This document shows positions 8,864 through 17,195 of a stretch of DNA of 39,642 nucleotides, piece after piece. The stretch lies in contig NZ_BSFQ01000052.1 of the NCBI RefSeq assembly GCF_027922425.1, positions 1 through 39,642 on the forward strand, in the 5' to 3' direction. This DNA comes from Pseudonocardia halophobica (GTDB taxonomy: Bacteria > Actinomycetota > Actinomycetes > Mycobacteriales > Pseudonocardiaceae). Every line of letters starts with the position of its first letter. Position 1 is the first letter of the stretch. The translations under genes were made by a program, and so were the position numbers. Under the pieces are notes generated by a model. It ran no database searches. It was not told the DNA's origin and saw only the letters and a list, made by a program, of their open reading frames with translations.

Positions 8864-10380
8864 TCGGGCCGGTGCTCCGCGGCGAGCGGGAGGGCGAACC
8901 CGAAGCGGGATCCGCCGCCCGCGCGCCGCTCGGCCCAGATCCGCCCGTGCTGCCGGGTGATGATCCGGTAGCTCAGCGCCAACCCGATCCCGCTGCCCTG
9001 TTCCTTCGACGTGAACGACTCGGCGAAGGGGTCCCGCAGCAGCCCGCGGCCGCGGTCGTCGACGGTCAGGACGGCCTCGCCGTCGCGGACGCTCGTGGTG
9101 ATCTCGAGCTCCCGCTCCTCCGGCGCGCAGCACGCCATCTCGTCGACGGCGTTGAAGCACAGGTTGAGCAGCACCTGCCCGGTCAGCACCCGCTCGCAGA
9201 CCGTCGGCAGGGATTCCGGGTGCCGGTGCACCACGACCCGCACGCCGGGATCGACGGCCCGCAGGCGCACGAAGTACAGGCACTCGTCGACCACGTCGTG
9301 GAGGTCGACGACCTGGCGGGAGTGCTCGAGATGTCCGACGAACGCCCGGACGGCACCCACGATCGCGCTGGCCCGGTCGATCTGGCGGACGGCGCTGCCG
9401 ATCCCGAACCGGAGCCGGTCCGCGGACTCGCGCGACAGCGTCCCCTCGTCCTCGAGGACGCCGGCGTGCCGGGTGGTGCCCGCCAGGAAGTTCCCGGCCG
9501 CGGCGAGCGGCTGCCCCAGCTCGTGCGCGATCGCCATCGCCATGTCGCCCATGGCCGTGTAGCGGGCCTGGTAGTTCTCCCGGTGCAGCTCCCGCTCGCG
9601 CAGCACCTCGCGGTGCACGCGACCGGAGACGTCGTGCAGGATCATCAGCAGGCCGTCGCCGTCGGGCTCGGCGAGCCGTTCCAGGGTGCCCTCCAGCCAG
9701 ACCGCCTCGTCGGTCGCGGGGCGCGGCACCTGCAGCTGCACCTCGATCGTCGGATCGGCCTGCGCGGCGACGTCGGCCCAGCTCACGGGCCGTCCCCCGG
9801 CCCGCAGGGTGCCGAACTCGTCGAGCCGGCGGCCCATCTCCTCCGGCACCATCCCGAGCAGGGCGAGCGCCGTGTCCGTGGCGAACCGGACGGTCCCGGC
9901 GGCGTCCAGCGTGAGGGCGATGGTCGAGGTGTGCCGGGCCAGCGCGTCGATCGACGAGGTCGTCCGGCGCAGCGCCTGCTCGGTGGCCTGCTCCCGCTCG
10001 ATGTCGCGGAACTCGACCATGACCGCGGGCCCCTGCGCCAGCTCGACGCGCCTGGCCAGAGCGTCCGTGGGCACGACCCGGCCGCTGCGCGTGCGGTAGT
10101 GCCACTCGATGCGGCTGCTGCCCCGCTCCACCGCCTCCTGCAGCCACGCCCGCCCGAGCACCCGGTGGTACTGCGGCGCGGTGCTGCTCATGTCGTTGGC
10201 CTTGAGCGGGCGCAGCTCGTCGAGGGGCCAGCCGAGCAGCTCGCAGGCGGCCGGGTTCGCCCAGAGGATGTTCTTGGTCTCGGCGTCGTGCACCAGGACG
10301 CACGTCCTGGCCGCGTTCATCAGCGTCACCAGGTCCTCGGTGACGATCTCCGGCGCGCTCGGGTCGACCGACATCGGCAC
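8860..10380 (-). CDS. Soluble PAS-domain sensor histidine kinase (FixL/TodS-like)
   Basis: The start is GTG 10380 or ATG 10374; neither has a strong ribosome site. The 506-residue protein has two PAS domains (about residues 15-128 and 145-255; the first with CVLVHDAETKNILWANPAAC), a coiled linker, the H-box with His286 in AIAHELGQPLAAAGNFLAG, the N-box LLNLCFNAVDEM, the G1-box VDDRGRGL and the G2-box GSGIGLALSYRIITRQHG. There is no transmembrane helix, so it senses a cytoplasmic ligand or redox state. The H-box subtype pairs with FixJ-like regulators, hence the regulator at 6013. The ligand is plausibly indole-3-acetate or an intermediate, as judged only from position. Confidence 0.88.
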   Translation of the reverse strand: MPMSVDPSAPEIVTEDLVTLMNAARTCVLVHDAETKNILWANPAACELLGWPLDELRPLKANDMSSTAPQYHRVLGRAWLQEAVERGSSRIEWHYRTRSGRVVPTDALARRVELAQGPAVMVEFRDIEREQATEQALRRTTSSIDALARHTSTIALTLDAAGTVRFATDTALALLGMVPEEMGRRLDEFGTLRAGGRPVSWADVAAQADPTIEVQLQVPRPATDEAVWLEGTLERLAEPDGDGLLMILHDVSGRVHREVLRERELHRENYQARYTAMGDMAMAIAHELGQPLAAAGNFLAGTTRHAGVLEDEGTLSRESADRLRFGIGSAVRQIDRASAIVGAVRAFVGHLEHSRQVVDLHDVVDECLYFVRLRAVDPGVRVVVHRHPESLPTVCERVLTGQVLLNLCFNAVDEMACCAPEERELEITTSVRDGEAVLTVDDRGRGLLRDPFAESFTSKEQGSGIGLALSYRIITRQHGRIWAERRAGGGSRFGFALPLAAEHRPE

Positions 10381-10416
10381 AGCGTAGGACGCACGTTCGC
10401 GGGAGCGGACTGAAGG

Positions 10417-10428
10417 AATCCCCTACGG
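10417..10428. promoter_or_regulatory. AATCCCCTACGG motif between kinase and iacA
   Basis: This best-placed copy of the TCCCCTA motif lies in the divergent gap, 37 bases before the kinase start and 103 bases before iacA. Just downstream CCCT and AGGG (around 10443-10458) form a loose inverted repeat. It is a candidate operator for the response regulator. Confidence 0.35.
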
Positions 10429-10530
10429 AACGGGCGGGATGTCCCTATCCGGGCAGGGATGGTTCTGATTTCGCCGCCCCCTCGCCGTTCCTACTCTCGA
10501 ATCCGTTCACCGCGGCGACGAGGAGGAGCG

Positions 10531-11697
10531 ATGCTGCGCATCGAGGAATCGGGAGAACGGACTCTTCCCGGAGCGCGGGAGACCGTTCCGCTCGCGGACG
10601 TGCTGGCCGAACTGATCGGCCGCCGCGACGAGTTCCGCCGGCTGCGACATGTCCCGAAGGACTTCGTCGCGCGGCTCAAGCAGGCGGGTCTCTACCGCGC
10701 GGCCACCCCGGCCCGTTTCGGCGGCGACCCGCTGCCGCCCGCGGCGTTCCTCTCTCAGGTCGAGCGCATCTCCGAGGTCGACGGGTCGACCGGTTGGGTG
10801 GCGAGCTTCGGCTCCGCCCAGATCTACCTGGCGGCGCTGCCGCTCGAGACCCAGGAGAAGATCTACGCCGACGGCCCGGACGTGGCCTTCGCCGGCGCGC
10901 TCTTCCCGCCGCAGCGCGGCGAGGAGACCGCGCGGGGCCACCGGCTCACCGGGCGCTGGAAGTTCGCCAGCGGCTGCATGGGCGCGGACCTCCTGGGCGT
11001 CGGGATGCCCGGCGACGAGGCCTCCGGCGGCAAGCCCCGCACGGCGGTGCTGCGGCCCGAGCAGGTCGAGATCGTGCAGGAGTGGGACGTCGTCGGCATG
11101 CAGGGCACCGGGTCGTTCGACCTGGTCGTCGACGGCGTCGAGGTCGCCCGGGAGTGGACGTTCGTCCGCGGCGGCGAGCCGACCGTCGACGAGCCGCTCT
11201 ACCGCTACCCCACGATCGCCTACGCCGCGCAGGTGCTCGCCGTGGTCGGTGCCGGCGTCGCCCGCGCCGCACTGGACCACGCCCGCGAGGTCGGCGGCGG
11301 CTACAAGGGCGTCACCGGCGCCCCGAAGCTGGCCGACCGCGCGTACTACCGGACCGAGGTCGCGCGGAGCGAGGCAGCACTGCGCTCGGCCCGCGCCTTC
11401 TTCTACGAGGCGACCGCGCAGACCTGGGAGACCGTGCTGCGGGGCGACCCCGCGACCGACGAGCAGAACGCCGAGCTGCGGCTCGCCTCGGCCCACCTGG
11501 CCAAGACGGCGTCGGACGTGGTGAGCGGGCTGGTCGAGGTGTCGGGCACCGCGCCGATCGGCACCACCCACCCGCTGCAGCGCCTGCTCGGGGACGCGCT
11601 CGTCCCCAAGCAGCACGCTTTCCTGGGGCCGGCGATCTACGACGCGGCGGGCGCGGTCCTGATGGGCCTGCCCCCGACGACCCCCGGCTTCCGCTGA
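10531..11697 (+). CDS. iacA: Group D flavin monooxygenase (acyl-CoA-dehydrogenase fold), IacA-like
   Basis: ATG 10531 follows GAGGAGGAG; an in-frame ATG at 10459 lies in the promoter region. The 388-residue protein has the acyl-CoA-dehydrogenase fold used by two-component monooxygenases such as HsaA and HpaB relatives: RLKQAGLYRAATPARFGGD, SEVDGSTGWVASFGSAQ, RLTGRWKFASGCMGADL and WDVVGMQGTGSFDLVVDG. The catalytic Glu of fatty acyl-CoA dehydrogenases is not evident. It would use reduced flavin from the IacG-type reductase to hydroxylate indole-3-acetate at the indole ring, the first step of the iac pathway. It heads a tight operon iacABCDE. The alternative, an HsaA-like phenol hydroxylase, fits the neighbours less well. 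Confidence 0.8.
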   Translation: MLRIEESGERTLPGARETVPLADVLAELIGRRDEFRRLRHVPKDFVARLKQAGLYRAATPARFGGDPLPPAAFLSQVERISEVDGSTGWVASFGSAQIYLAALPLETQEKIYADGPDVAFAGALFPPQRGEETARGHRLTGRWKFASGCMGADLLGVGMPGDEASGGKPRTAVLRPEQVEIVQEWDVVGMQGTGSFDLVVDGVEVAREWTFVRGGEPTVDEPLYRYPTIAYAAQVLAVVGAGVARAALDHAREVGGGYKGVTGAPKLADRAYYRTEVARSEAALRSARAFFYEATAQTWETVLRGDPATDEQNAELRLASAHLAKTASDVVSGLVEVSGTAPIGTTHPLQRLLGDALVPKQHAFLGPAIYDAAGAVLMGLPPTTPGFR

Positions 11698-11728
11698 CGG
11701 CCCGCCCCGACCACCACGAGGAGACCCC

Positions 11729-12121
11729 ATGGCCGCGCCCCTGCGGGTGCTGTTCTGCATCGGCATCAACCAGAACTTCTTCGACCTCCCCACCGACGGC
11801 ATCACCACCGGCCACGTCTGGCAGTCCTTCGTGGCCATGACGGACAGCCTCAAGGCCCTGCCCGGGGTGGACTTCATCGGCGACATCGACGACGACGCGC
11901 ACATGGTCGGGCCGTCCGACGGGTGGCCGTGGACCTGCTACATCCTGGCGGACGTCGACACCCAGGAGACCGTCAAGGCCGCCTGCAACCTGCTGCGCAC
12001 CACGCCCGTCGGCGGCGGGGACGTGAAGCTCTGGCGGTTCGCCAAGATCGAGGCCCGGATCGGCCGGGCCCTCACCGTGCGCGACGACGTCGCGCTCCCC
12101 GCGACCGGAGGCGAGCGATGA
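11729..12121 (+). CDS. iacB: IacB-like small protein
   Basis: The 130-residue protein starts RVLFCIGINQNFFDLPTDGI and continues with FVAMTDSLKALPGVDFIGDI and TCYILADVDTQETVKAACNL. The pattern of strand-helix-strand repeats suggests a ferredoxin-like alpha/beta barrel fold. Its place between the iacA and iacC homologues, and its size, match IacB of indole-3-acetate clusters, whose function is uncertain but is needed for the early pathway. The stop overlaps the next start (ATGA), so it is co-translated with the Rieske oxygenase. No cofactor motif is visible. Confidence 0.7.
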   Translation: MAAPLRVLFCIGINQNFFDLPTDGITTGHVWQSFVAMTDSLKALPGVDFIGDIDDDAHMVGPSDGWPWTCYILADVDTQETVKAACNLLRTTPVGGGDVKLWRFAKIEARIGRALTVRDDVALPATGGER

Positions 12122-13395
12122 TCGAGAACGTCCTGGGCACCGCCCCCGCCGACCTCGTCCGCGAGGACCGGGTCGCGGGCCGGCTCTACACCGACCCCGA
12201 GCTGTTCGAGCTCGAGATGAGCCGCATCTTCGAGCGCTCGTGGATCTGGGTGGCCCACTCCAGCGAGCTGCCGAGGGCCGGGTCGTTCAAGTCGACCTTC
12301 GTCGGCCGCCAGCCGGTGATCGTCACCAAGGACCGCAAGGGGGTCGTGCGGACCCTGCTGAACCGCTGCCGGCACCGCGGCGCGAGCCTCTGCGAGAAGC
12401 CCAGCGGCCAGGTCAACGGCTTCACCTGCCCGTACCACGCCTGGTCCTACGGCCTCGACGGGTCGCTGCGGGGCATCCCGTACCCGGACGGCTACGAGGG
12501 CGTGATGGAGAAGCGCGACCTCTCGCTGGCCAGGCTCCGCACCGAGTCCTACGGCGGCATGATCTTCGCGACGCTGGACGAGGACGCCGAGCCGCTGGAG
12601 GACTTCCTCGGCGACGCCCGGCTGTGGATCGACCGCTTCATGAAGCAGGGCGGCGGCTACCCGATCAAGGTGCTCGGCCGCCACCGGTTCAGCTTCCGCG
12701 GCAACTGGAAGATCCAGCTCGAGAACACCACCGACGGGTACCACTTCCCGATCGTGCACCGCTCGTGGATGGCGTCGGTCGACGCCGAGACCGCGGACAT
12801 GATGTCGTTCATGACCGACCCGACGTGCACCACGCACGACCTCGGGCACGGCCACAGCGTCATGCAGATGGTGCCCGAGCACTCCGACCTCGACGCCGAC
12901 GACGGCTCCGAGCCGCTGCAGGGCCGGTTCGACGACCTCGTCGCCGAGCTGTCGAAGACCCTCGACCAGGCGCAGGTGCGCAAGGTCGTGCGCGCGATGC
13001 ACGGCACCGGCTTCAACCTGAACCTGTTCCCGAACGTGTCGATGTCCGCGGCGTTCTTCCGCGTGCTGCGGCCGATCTCGGTGAACGAGACGCGCATCGA
13101 GCACGTCGCGATCGGCCCGGACGGCCCGCCGGAGCTCGACGCCGTCAACCGCGAGCGGCTCCGGATCCACGAGCACTTCCAGGGCCCCTTCGGCTTCGGC
13201 ACCCCGGACGACGCCGAGGGCTGGGACCGCGTCCAGCGCGGCGCCGCGGCGGCCCCCGCGATGCCGATCCTGGTCAACCGCGGCCTGGCCCGGGAGAAGC
13301 CCGGCCCCGAGGGCTGGCCGACCTCCCACGTCACCGACGAGACCGGCATGCGCGCCGCGTACGCCCAGTGGAAGGCGATGATGAGCGATGACTGA
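12118..13395 (+). CDS. iacC: Rieske non-heme iron oxygenase, large subunit, IacC-like
   Basis: ATG 12118 overlaps the iacB stop. The 425-residue protein has an N-terminal Rieske [2Fe-2S] domain with Cys84-x-His86 and Cys104-x2-His107 (NRCRHRG and CPYHAW) and a catalytic domain with the iron motif ENTTDGYHFPIVH: Asp206 bridges to the Rieske centre, and His209 and His214 bind iron. The third iron ligand should lie near residues 330-370. It is the alpha subunit of a ring-hydroxylating dioxygenase, working with the beta subunit that follows and the reductase at 14748. In the iac pathway it attacks the oxidised indole acetate on the route to catechol. Confidence 0.87.
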   Translation: MIENVLGTAPADLVREDRVAGRLYTDPELFELEMSRIFERSWIWVAHSSELPRAGSFKSTFVGRQPVIVTKDRKGVVRTLLNRCRHRGASLCEKPSGQVNGFTCPYHAWSYGLDGSLRGIPYPDGYEGVMEKRDLSLARLRTESYGGMIFATLDEDAEPLEDFLGDARLWIDRFMKQGGGYPIKVLGRHRFSFRGNWKIQLENTTDGYHFPIVHRSWMASVDAETADMMSFMTDPTCTTHDLGHGHSVMQMVPEHSDLDADDGSEPLQGRFDDLVAELSKTLDQAQVRKVVRAMHGTGFNLNLFPNVSMSAAFFRVLRPISVNETRIEHVAIGPDGPPELDAVNRERLRIHEHFQGPFGFGTPDDAEGWDRVQRGAAAAPAMPILVNRGLAREKPGPEGWPTSHVTDETGMRAAYAQWKAMMSDD

Positions 13396-13921
13396 GACCG
13401 TCACCCCCACCGCCGCCCTCCCGGTGCCGATCCCGACGACCGACCCTCGCGTCGCGCGGGCGATCGAGCTGATCTGGCGCGAGGCCGAGCTGCTCGACCG
13501 CAAGGCCTACGAGGCCTGGGACGCGCTCTACACCGACGACGGGTTCTACGTGATCCCGATCGACCCCGAGGCGGAGCGCTTCGACGACATCCTCAACATG
13601 GTCTACGACGACGCCCGGATGCGGCGGATGCGCGTGGCCCGCATGACCGAGGGCTACGCGATCGCCGCCGTCGATGCGGCCCGCACCGTCCGCACGGTGT
13701 CCCGGTTCGTCCCCGAGTCCGTGTCCGACGACCAGGTGGTCGTCCGGTCCGCGCAGGTCCTCGTCGCCTACAAGCGGGAGAACCACGACCTGTGGGCGGC
13801 CGACCTGGTCCACCGCATCCGGCTCTCGCCGGACGGGCCCGCCGGGGACCGCATCGTACAGAAGATCGTCCGCCTCGTCGACAGCGAGTCGGCGGTCCCG
13901 GCCGCCGGGTTCCTCCTGTGA
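13388..13921 (+). CDS. iacD: Ring-hydroxylating dioxygenase, small subunit, IacD-like
   Basis: It overlaps the end of iacC by 8 bases. The 177-residue protein has the beta-subunit pattern of ring-hydroxylating dioxygenases: IELIWREAELLDRKAYEAWD, LYTDDGFYVIP, then MRRMRVARMTEG and a C-terminal barrel strand ending IVRLVDSESAVP. Beta subunits are structural partners in an alpha3beta3 complex and carry no cofactor. Length (about 165-180 residues) is normal. Its stop overlaps the following GTG start. Confidence 0.85.
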   Translation: MTETVTPTAALPVPIPTTDPRVARAIELIWREAELLDRKAYEAWDALYTDDGFYVIPIDPEAERFDDILNMVYDDARMRRMRVARMTEGYAIAAVDAARTVRTVSRFVPESVSDDQVVVRSAQVLVAYKRENHDLWAADLVHRIRLSPDGPAGDRIVQKIVRLVDSESAVPAAGFLL

Positions 13922-14664
13922 GCGCGCCGCAGGTCGCGGTCGTCACCGGTGGCGCACGCGGGCTGGGCGAGGCGATCGTCCGCCGGCTGCACGCCGACGG
14001 CTACCGGGTCGCGGTCGCCGACCTCGGCGGCGCCTCCGCCGAGGCGCTCGCCAAGGAGCTCGACGGCACGGCGACGACCGCCCGCGCCTTCACCGTCGAC
14101 GTCGCCGACCGGGACGCGCCCGCAGCACTCCTGCGGGACGTCCTGGCGGCCTTCGGGGCCGTGCACGTGCTGGTCAACAATGCGGCCCGCACCCAGGCCA
14201 CCCCGGTCATGGAGATCGGCGCGGACGAGCTGGACACCGTCATGGCCGTCAACTTCGGCGGGACCTTCCGGGCCTGCCAGGTCTTCGGCGCGCACCTGGC
14301 CGAGCAGGGCTACGGCCGGATCGTGAACATGGCGTCGCTGGCCGGGCAGAACGGCGGCACCGCCACCGGCGCCCACTACGCCGCGTCCAAGGGGGCGGTG
14401 CTCACCGCGACCAAGGTCTTCGCCCGTGACCTCGCGGCGCGCGGGGTGACGGTCAACGCCGTGTCGCCGGGGCCGCAGGACGGCGAGACCGTGCGTACGG
14501 TCGTCGGCGAGGACGGGATCGAGGCGCTGCGCGCCGGCATCCCCGTCGGGCGGCTCGGCGACCCGGCATTCGTCGCCCGGATGGTCGCCCTCCTCGCCTC
14601 CCCCGACGCCGCGTCCGTCACCGGCGCCTGCTGGGACGTCAACGGCGGCCTCTACCTGCGGTGA
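13918..14664 (+). CDS. iacE: Short-chain dehydrogenase/reductase, IacE-like
   Basis: GTG 13918 overlaps the iacD stop (GTGA) and begins VSAPQVAVVTGGARGLGEAI; a longer upstream reading is a shadow. The 248-residue classical SDR has the NAD(P)-binding TGGARGLG, the structural NNAA motif (LVNNAAR), catalytic Ser in IVNMASLAG, and Tyr-x3-Lys in HYAASKGA. The C-terminus (GACWDVNGGLYLR) is typical. In the iac pathway IacE is an SDR acting on the oxidised indole-3-acetate intermediates. It is the last gene of the overlapping iacBCDE run. Confidence 0.82.
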   Translation: MSAPQVAVVTGGARGLGEAIVRRLHADGYRVAVADLGGASAEALAKELDGTATTARAFTVDVADRDAPAALLRDVLAAFGAVHVLVNNAARTQATPVMEIGADELDTVMAVNFGGTFRACQVFGAHLAEQGYGRIVNMASLAGQNGGTATGAHYAASKGAVLTATKVFARDLAARGVTVNAVSPGPQDGETVRTVVGEDGIEALRAGIPVGRLGDPAFVARMVALLASPDAASVTGACWDVNGGLYLR

Positions 14665-14673
14665 CACCGCACC

Positions 14674-14729
14674 GCACCTGATCGCTCGCACCTGATCGCT
14701 CACACCTGATCGCTCACACCTGATCGCAC
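14674..14729. repeat. Four tandem 14-bp repeats between iacE and iacF
   Basis: The unit GCACCTGATCGCTC occurs exactly at 14674-14687 and 14688-14701, then as ACACCTGATCGCTC at 14702-14715 and ACACCTGATCGCAC at 14716-14729. The array begins 10 bases past the iacE stop and ends just before the GGAAGGAGG that serves iacF. It may be slippage-generated, a protein-binding array or an RNA element tuning iacF translation. It contains no CRISPR-like spacer. Confidence 0.95.
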
Positions 14730-14747
14730 GGGAAGGAGGATGGTCCG

Positions 14748-15707
14748 ATGACGGCTACCGTCGCGGTCCGCGTCAGCGAGGTCACCGAGGAGGCGGCCGA
14801 CATCCGCAGCCTGCGGCTCGTCACCACCGACGGGGCCCCGCTGGGCCCCTACGAGGCGGGCGCGCACGTGGACGTCGTCGGCCCGACGGGCGTACTGCGC
14901 CAGTACTCGTTGTGCAGCCCGCCGGACGACGCCGGCTCCCTCCTGATCGCGGTCAAGCGCGAGCAGGCGTCCCGGGGTGGGTCCGCCGCCCTGCACGAGG
15001 TCCGCGTCGGCGACACCCTCGCGATCGGCGCCCCGCGCAACCTGCTCGCCCTGGCCGACGACGCCGACCACCACCTCCTGGTCGCGGGCGGCATCGGCGT
15101 CACGCCGCTGCTCAGCATGGCCTACGAGCTGCACCGGCGCGGCGCGGACTTCACGCTGCACTACTTCGCCCGCTCCCGGGAGGAGGCGGCGTTCGCGGAC
15201 CTGCTCGAGCACCGGGCGGACTTCCGGGACCGCGTCCACCTGCACTTCGGCGTGCCCCGTGCCGACCAGCCCGCGGTGCTCCGCGCCCACGCGGGCGGCC
15301 TCACCACGGCGAGCCGCGTGTACACCTGCGGTCCGGACGGTTTCATGGACCAGGTCGCCGCCACGCTCGGACCGACCGTCGGGGCGGACCACGTGCACGT
15401 CGAACACTTCGTGGCCGCCGAGATCGACACCTCCGCCGACCAGGCATTCGTGGTCGAGCTGGACACCGGCGAGGAGTTCGAGGTCCCCGCCGGCCGCTCG
15501 ATCCTCTCCGTCCTCGACGAGAACGGGATCGAGGTCTTCACGTCCTGCGAGGAGGGCGTCTGCGGATCCTGCGTGTCCGGGGTCCTCGAGGGCGTGCCGG
15601 ACCACCGCGACAGTTGCCTGTCCGCGGCGGACCGGGCCGCGGGCGACCAGATGGCGCTGTGCGTCTCCCGCGCCCGCACCGCCCGCCTGAAGATCGAACT
15701 CTACTGA
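14748..15707 (+). CDS. iacF: Phthalate-dioxygenase-type reductase, IacF-like
   Basis: The ATG lies after GGAAGGAGG. The 319-residue protein has an FMN-binding barrel (GAHVDVVGPTGVLRQYSLCS), an NAD-binding lobe (LLVAGGIGVTPLLSMAYEL and YTCGPDGFMDQV) and a C-terminal plant-type [2Fe-2S] domain with CEEGVCGSC plus a fourth Cys in HRDSCLSAAD. This is the VanB/phthalate-dioxygenase-reductase order FMN-NAD-[2Fe-2S]. It passes electrons from NADH to the Rieske oxygenase IacCD. It sits 83 bases past iacE, behind the tandem repeats. Confidence 0.87.
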   Translation: MTATVAVRVSEVTEEAADIRSLRLVTTDGAPLGPYEAGAHVDVVGPTGVLRQYSLCSPPDDAGSLLIAVKREQASRGGSAALHEVRVGDTLAIGAPRNLLALADDADHHLLVAGGIGVTPLLSMAYELHRRGADFTLHYFARSREEAAFADLLEHRADFRDRVHLHFGVPRADQPAVLRAHAGGLTTASRVYTCGPDGFMDQVAATLGPTVGADHVHVEHFVAAEIDTSADQAFVVELDTGEEFEVPAGRSILSVLDENGIEVFTSCEEGVCGSCVSGVLEGVPDHRDSCLSAADRAAGDQMALCVSRARTARLKIELY

Positions 15708-15803
15708 CCCGAACCCTGCACTCCCCTCGGTCGCTGCTCGTCATCGACGTCCACCACCGGTCCGCCGGGCGACGACGCCCCGGACCCGTCCGATCGGAGA
15801 ACC

Positions 15804-17195
15804 ATGTCCTCCTCCACCGACGCGCCCGGCACCGGGACGCTGACCGCCGCCGTCCGGACGGGGCGGATGAACCGCCGGGCCTGGGTCGTCACGACCCTGC
15901 TGGTCCTGTTCCAGGTGGTCGCGTTCGCCGACAAGGCGGTGCTGGGCCTCGTGGCCGGTGAGGCCATGCCCGAGCTCGGCATCTCCGCCGTCGAGTTCGG
16001 CTTCATCGGCAGCGCCTTCTTCTTCCTCTACTCCGTGGTGTCGTTCGGCGTGGGGATCCTGTCCCGGCGCGTGCAGGCCACCTGGATCCTGCTCGCGATG
16101 GGCGTGTTCTGGGCCGTCATGCAGTTCCCGATGCTGCTCGGCGGGGGCGCGGCGATCCTGCTGGTCACCCGGATCCTGCTCGGCGGCGCCGAGGGGCCGG
16201 CGACCGCGATGTCGCTGACCTCCGTGCACGGCTGGTTCGCCCCGGAGGACCGGGCCCTGCCCAGCAACCTCGTCGCCGCGGGGTCGGCTCTCGGACCGGT
16301 GGTCGCGGCCCCGGCCCTGGCCTGGGTGATCGTCGAGTTCGGCTGGCGCTGGGCCTTCGGCGTGCTCGGCGTCGTCGGGCTCGTATGGTCGGTCGTCTGG
16401 CTGCTGGTCAGGTCCGACGGGCCCTTCGCGGGCCGCAGGACGACCGCTCGGGACGCGGCGGCTCCGGCGGAGGTGGCGGGGGTCGACGGTCTGCGGGTCG
16501 TGCCCGTCCGTGCCCTGCTGCTCAGCGGCACCTTCGCCGCCGCCGTGATCGGCGGGTTCGGCAACTTCTGGACCCAGGGCTTCCTCACCACCTGGTCCCC
16601 GCAGTACTTGACCGGCGTGATCGGTCTGTCCCTCGGCGAGGTCGGGGTGGTGTCCACCCTGCCGTGGCTGTTCGGCGCGGGCCTGCTGCTGGGGCTGGGG
16701 GTGCTCGGCAGGCGGCTGATGCGCCGCGGCGCGAGTGTGCGCTCCGCCATCGCGGTGCCGTTCGGCGTCGCCGCAGTCGTCGCGGGCGTCGCGTTCCTGC
16801 TGCTGCCCGTGACCGGCGGTGCGCTCGCGGTCGTCCTGCTCACCGTCGCCGCAGGCTGCAGCATCATCTACCCGATGGTCCCGAGCGCACTGGCCTACGC
16901 CGTCGCGCCGCAGCAGCGCGGGCTGGTCATGGCGGTCCTCGGCGGTGTCGCGTCGATCGGCGCGATCTGCTCGCCGTTCGTCATCGGCGTCCTGATGGAG
17001 TCGGCGGGCTACCGCGCCCCGGCCGCGGGACAGCAGCGCACCCCGGAGATGGTCGACGCCATGGCCTCCGGCCTGAACCACGGGTTCCTGCTGACCGGCG
17101 CCGTGCTCCTGGTCGCCGGGCTGGCGGCCGCGCTCTTCCTGCGGCCCGACCGCACCGGCCGGCGCCTGCAGGAGCAGCACGCCGCGACGGTCTAG
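15804..17195 (+). CDS. MFS transporter, probable indole-3-acetate or aromatic-acid permease
   Basis: The 463-residue protein is very hydrophobic with about 12 membrane segments, beginning WVVTTLLVLFQVVAFADKAV. The major-facilitator pattern is seen in FADKAVLGLVAGE, in MSLTSVHGWFAPEDRALPSN (a loop typical of the anion:cation symporter branch) and in a polar central loop around residues 205-225. The ACS-type branch carries organic acids into the cell. Being the last gene of the iacABCDEF direction, with a 96-base gap, it probably imports indole-3-acetate or a related arylacetate. Its stop codon TAG (17193-17195) overlaps the stop of the convergent TetR gene within a CTAG. Confidence 0.82.
   Translation: MSSSTDAPGTGTLTAAVRTGRMNRRAWVVTTLLVLFQVVAFADKAVLGLVAGEAMPELGISAVEFGFIGSAFFFLYSVVSFGVGILSRRVQATWILLAMGVFWAVMQFPMLLGGGAAILLVTRILLGGAEGPATAMSLTSVHGWFAPEDRALPSNLVAAGSALGPVVAAPALAWVIVEFGWRWAFGVLGVVGLVWSVVWLLVRSDGPFAGRRTTARDAAAPAEVAGVDGLRVVPVRALLLSGTFAAAVIGGFGNFWTQGFLTTWSPQYLTGVIGLSLGEVGVVSTLPWLFGAGLLLGLGVLGRRLMRRGASVRSAIAVPFGVAAVVAGVAFLLLPVTGGALAVVLLTVAAGCSIIYPMVPSALAYAVAPQQRGLVMAVLGGVASIGAICSPFVIGVLMESAGYRAPAAGQQRTPEMVDAMASGLNHGFLLTGAVLLVAGLAAALFLRPDRTGRRLQEQHAATV

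Noticed and set aside
14674..14729. CRISPR-like array
   Set aside because: The units are adjacent without spacers and only 14 bp long, so it is a plain tandem repeat.
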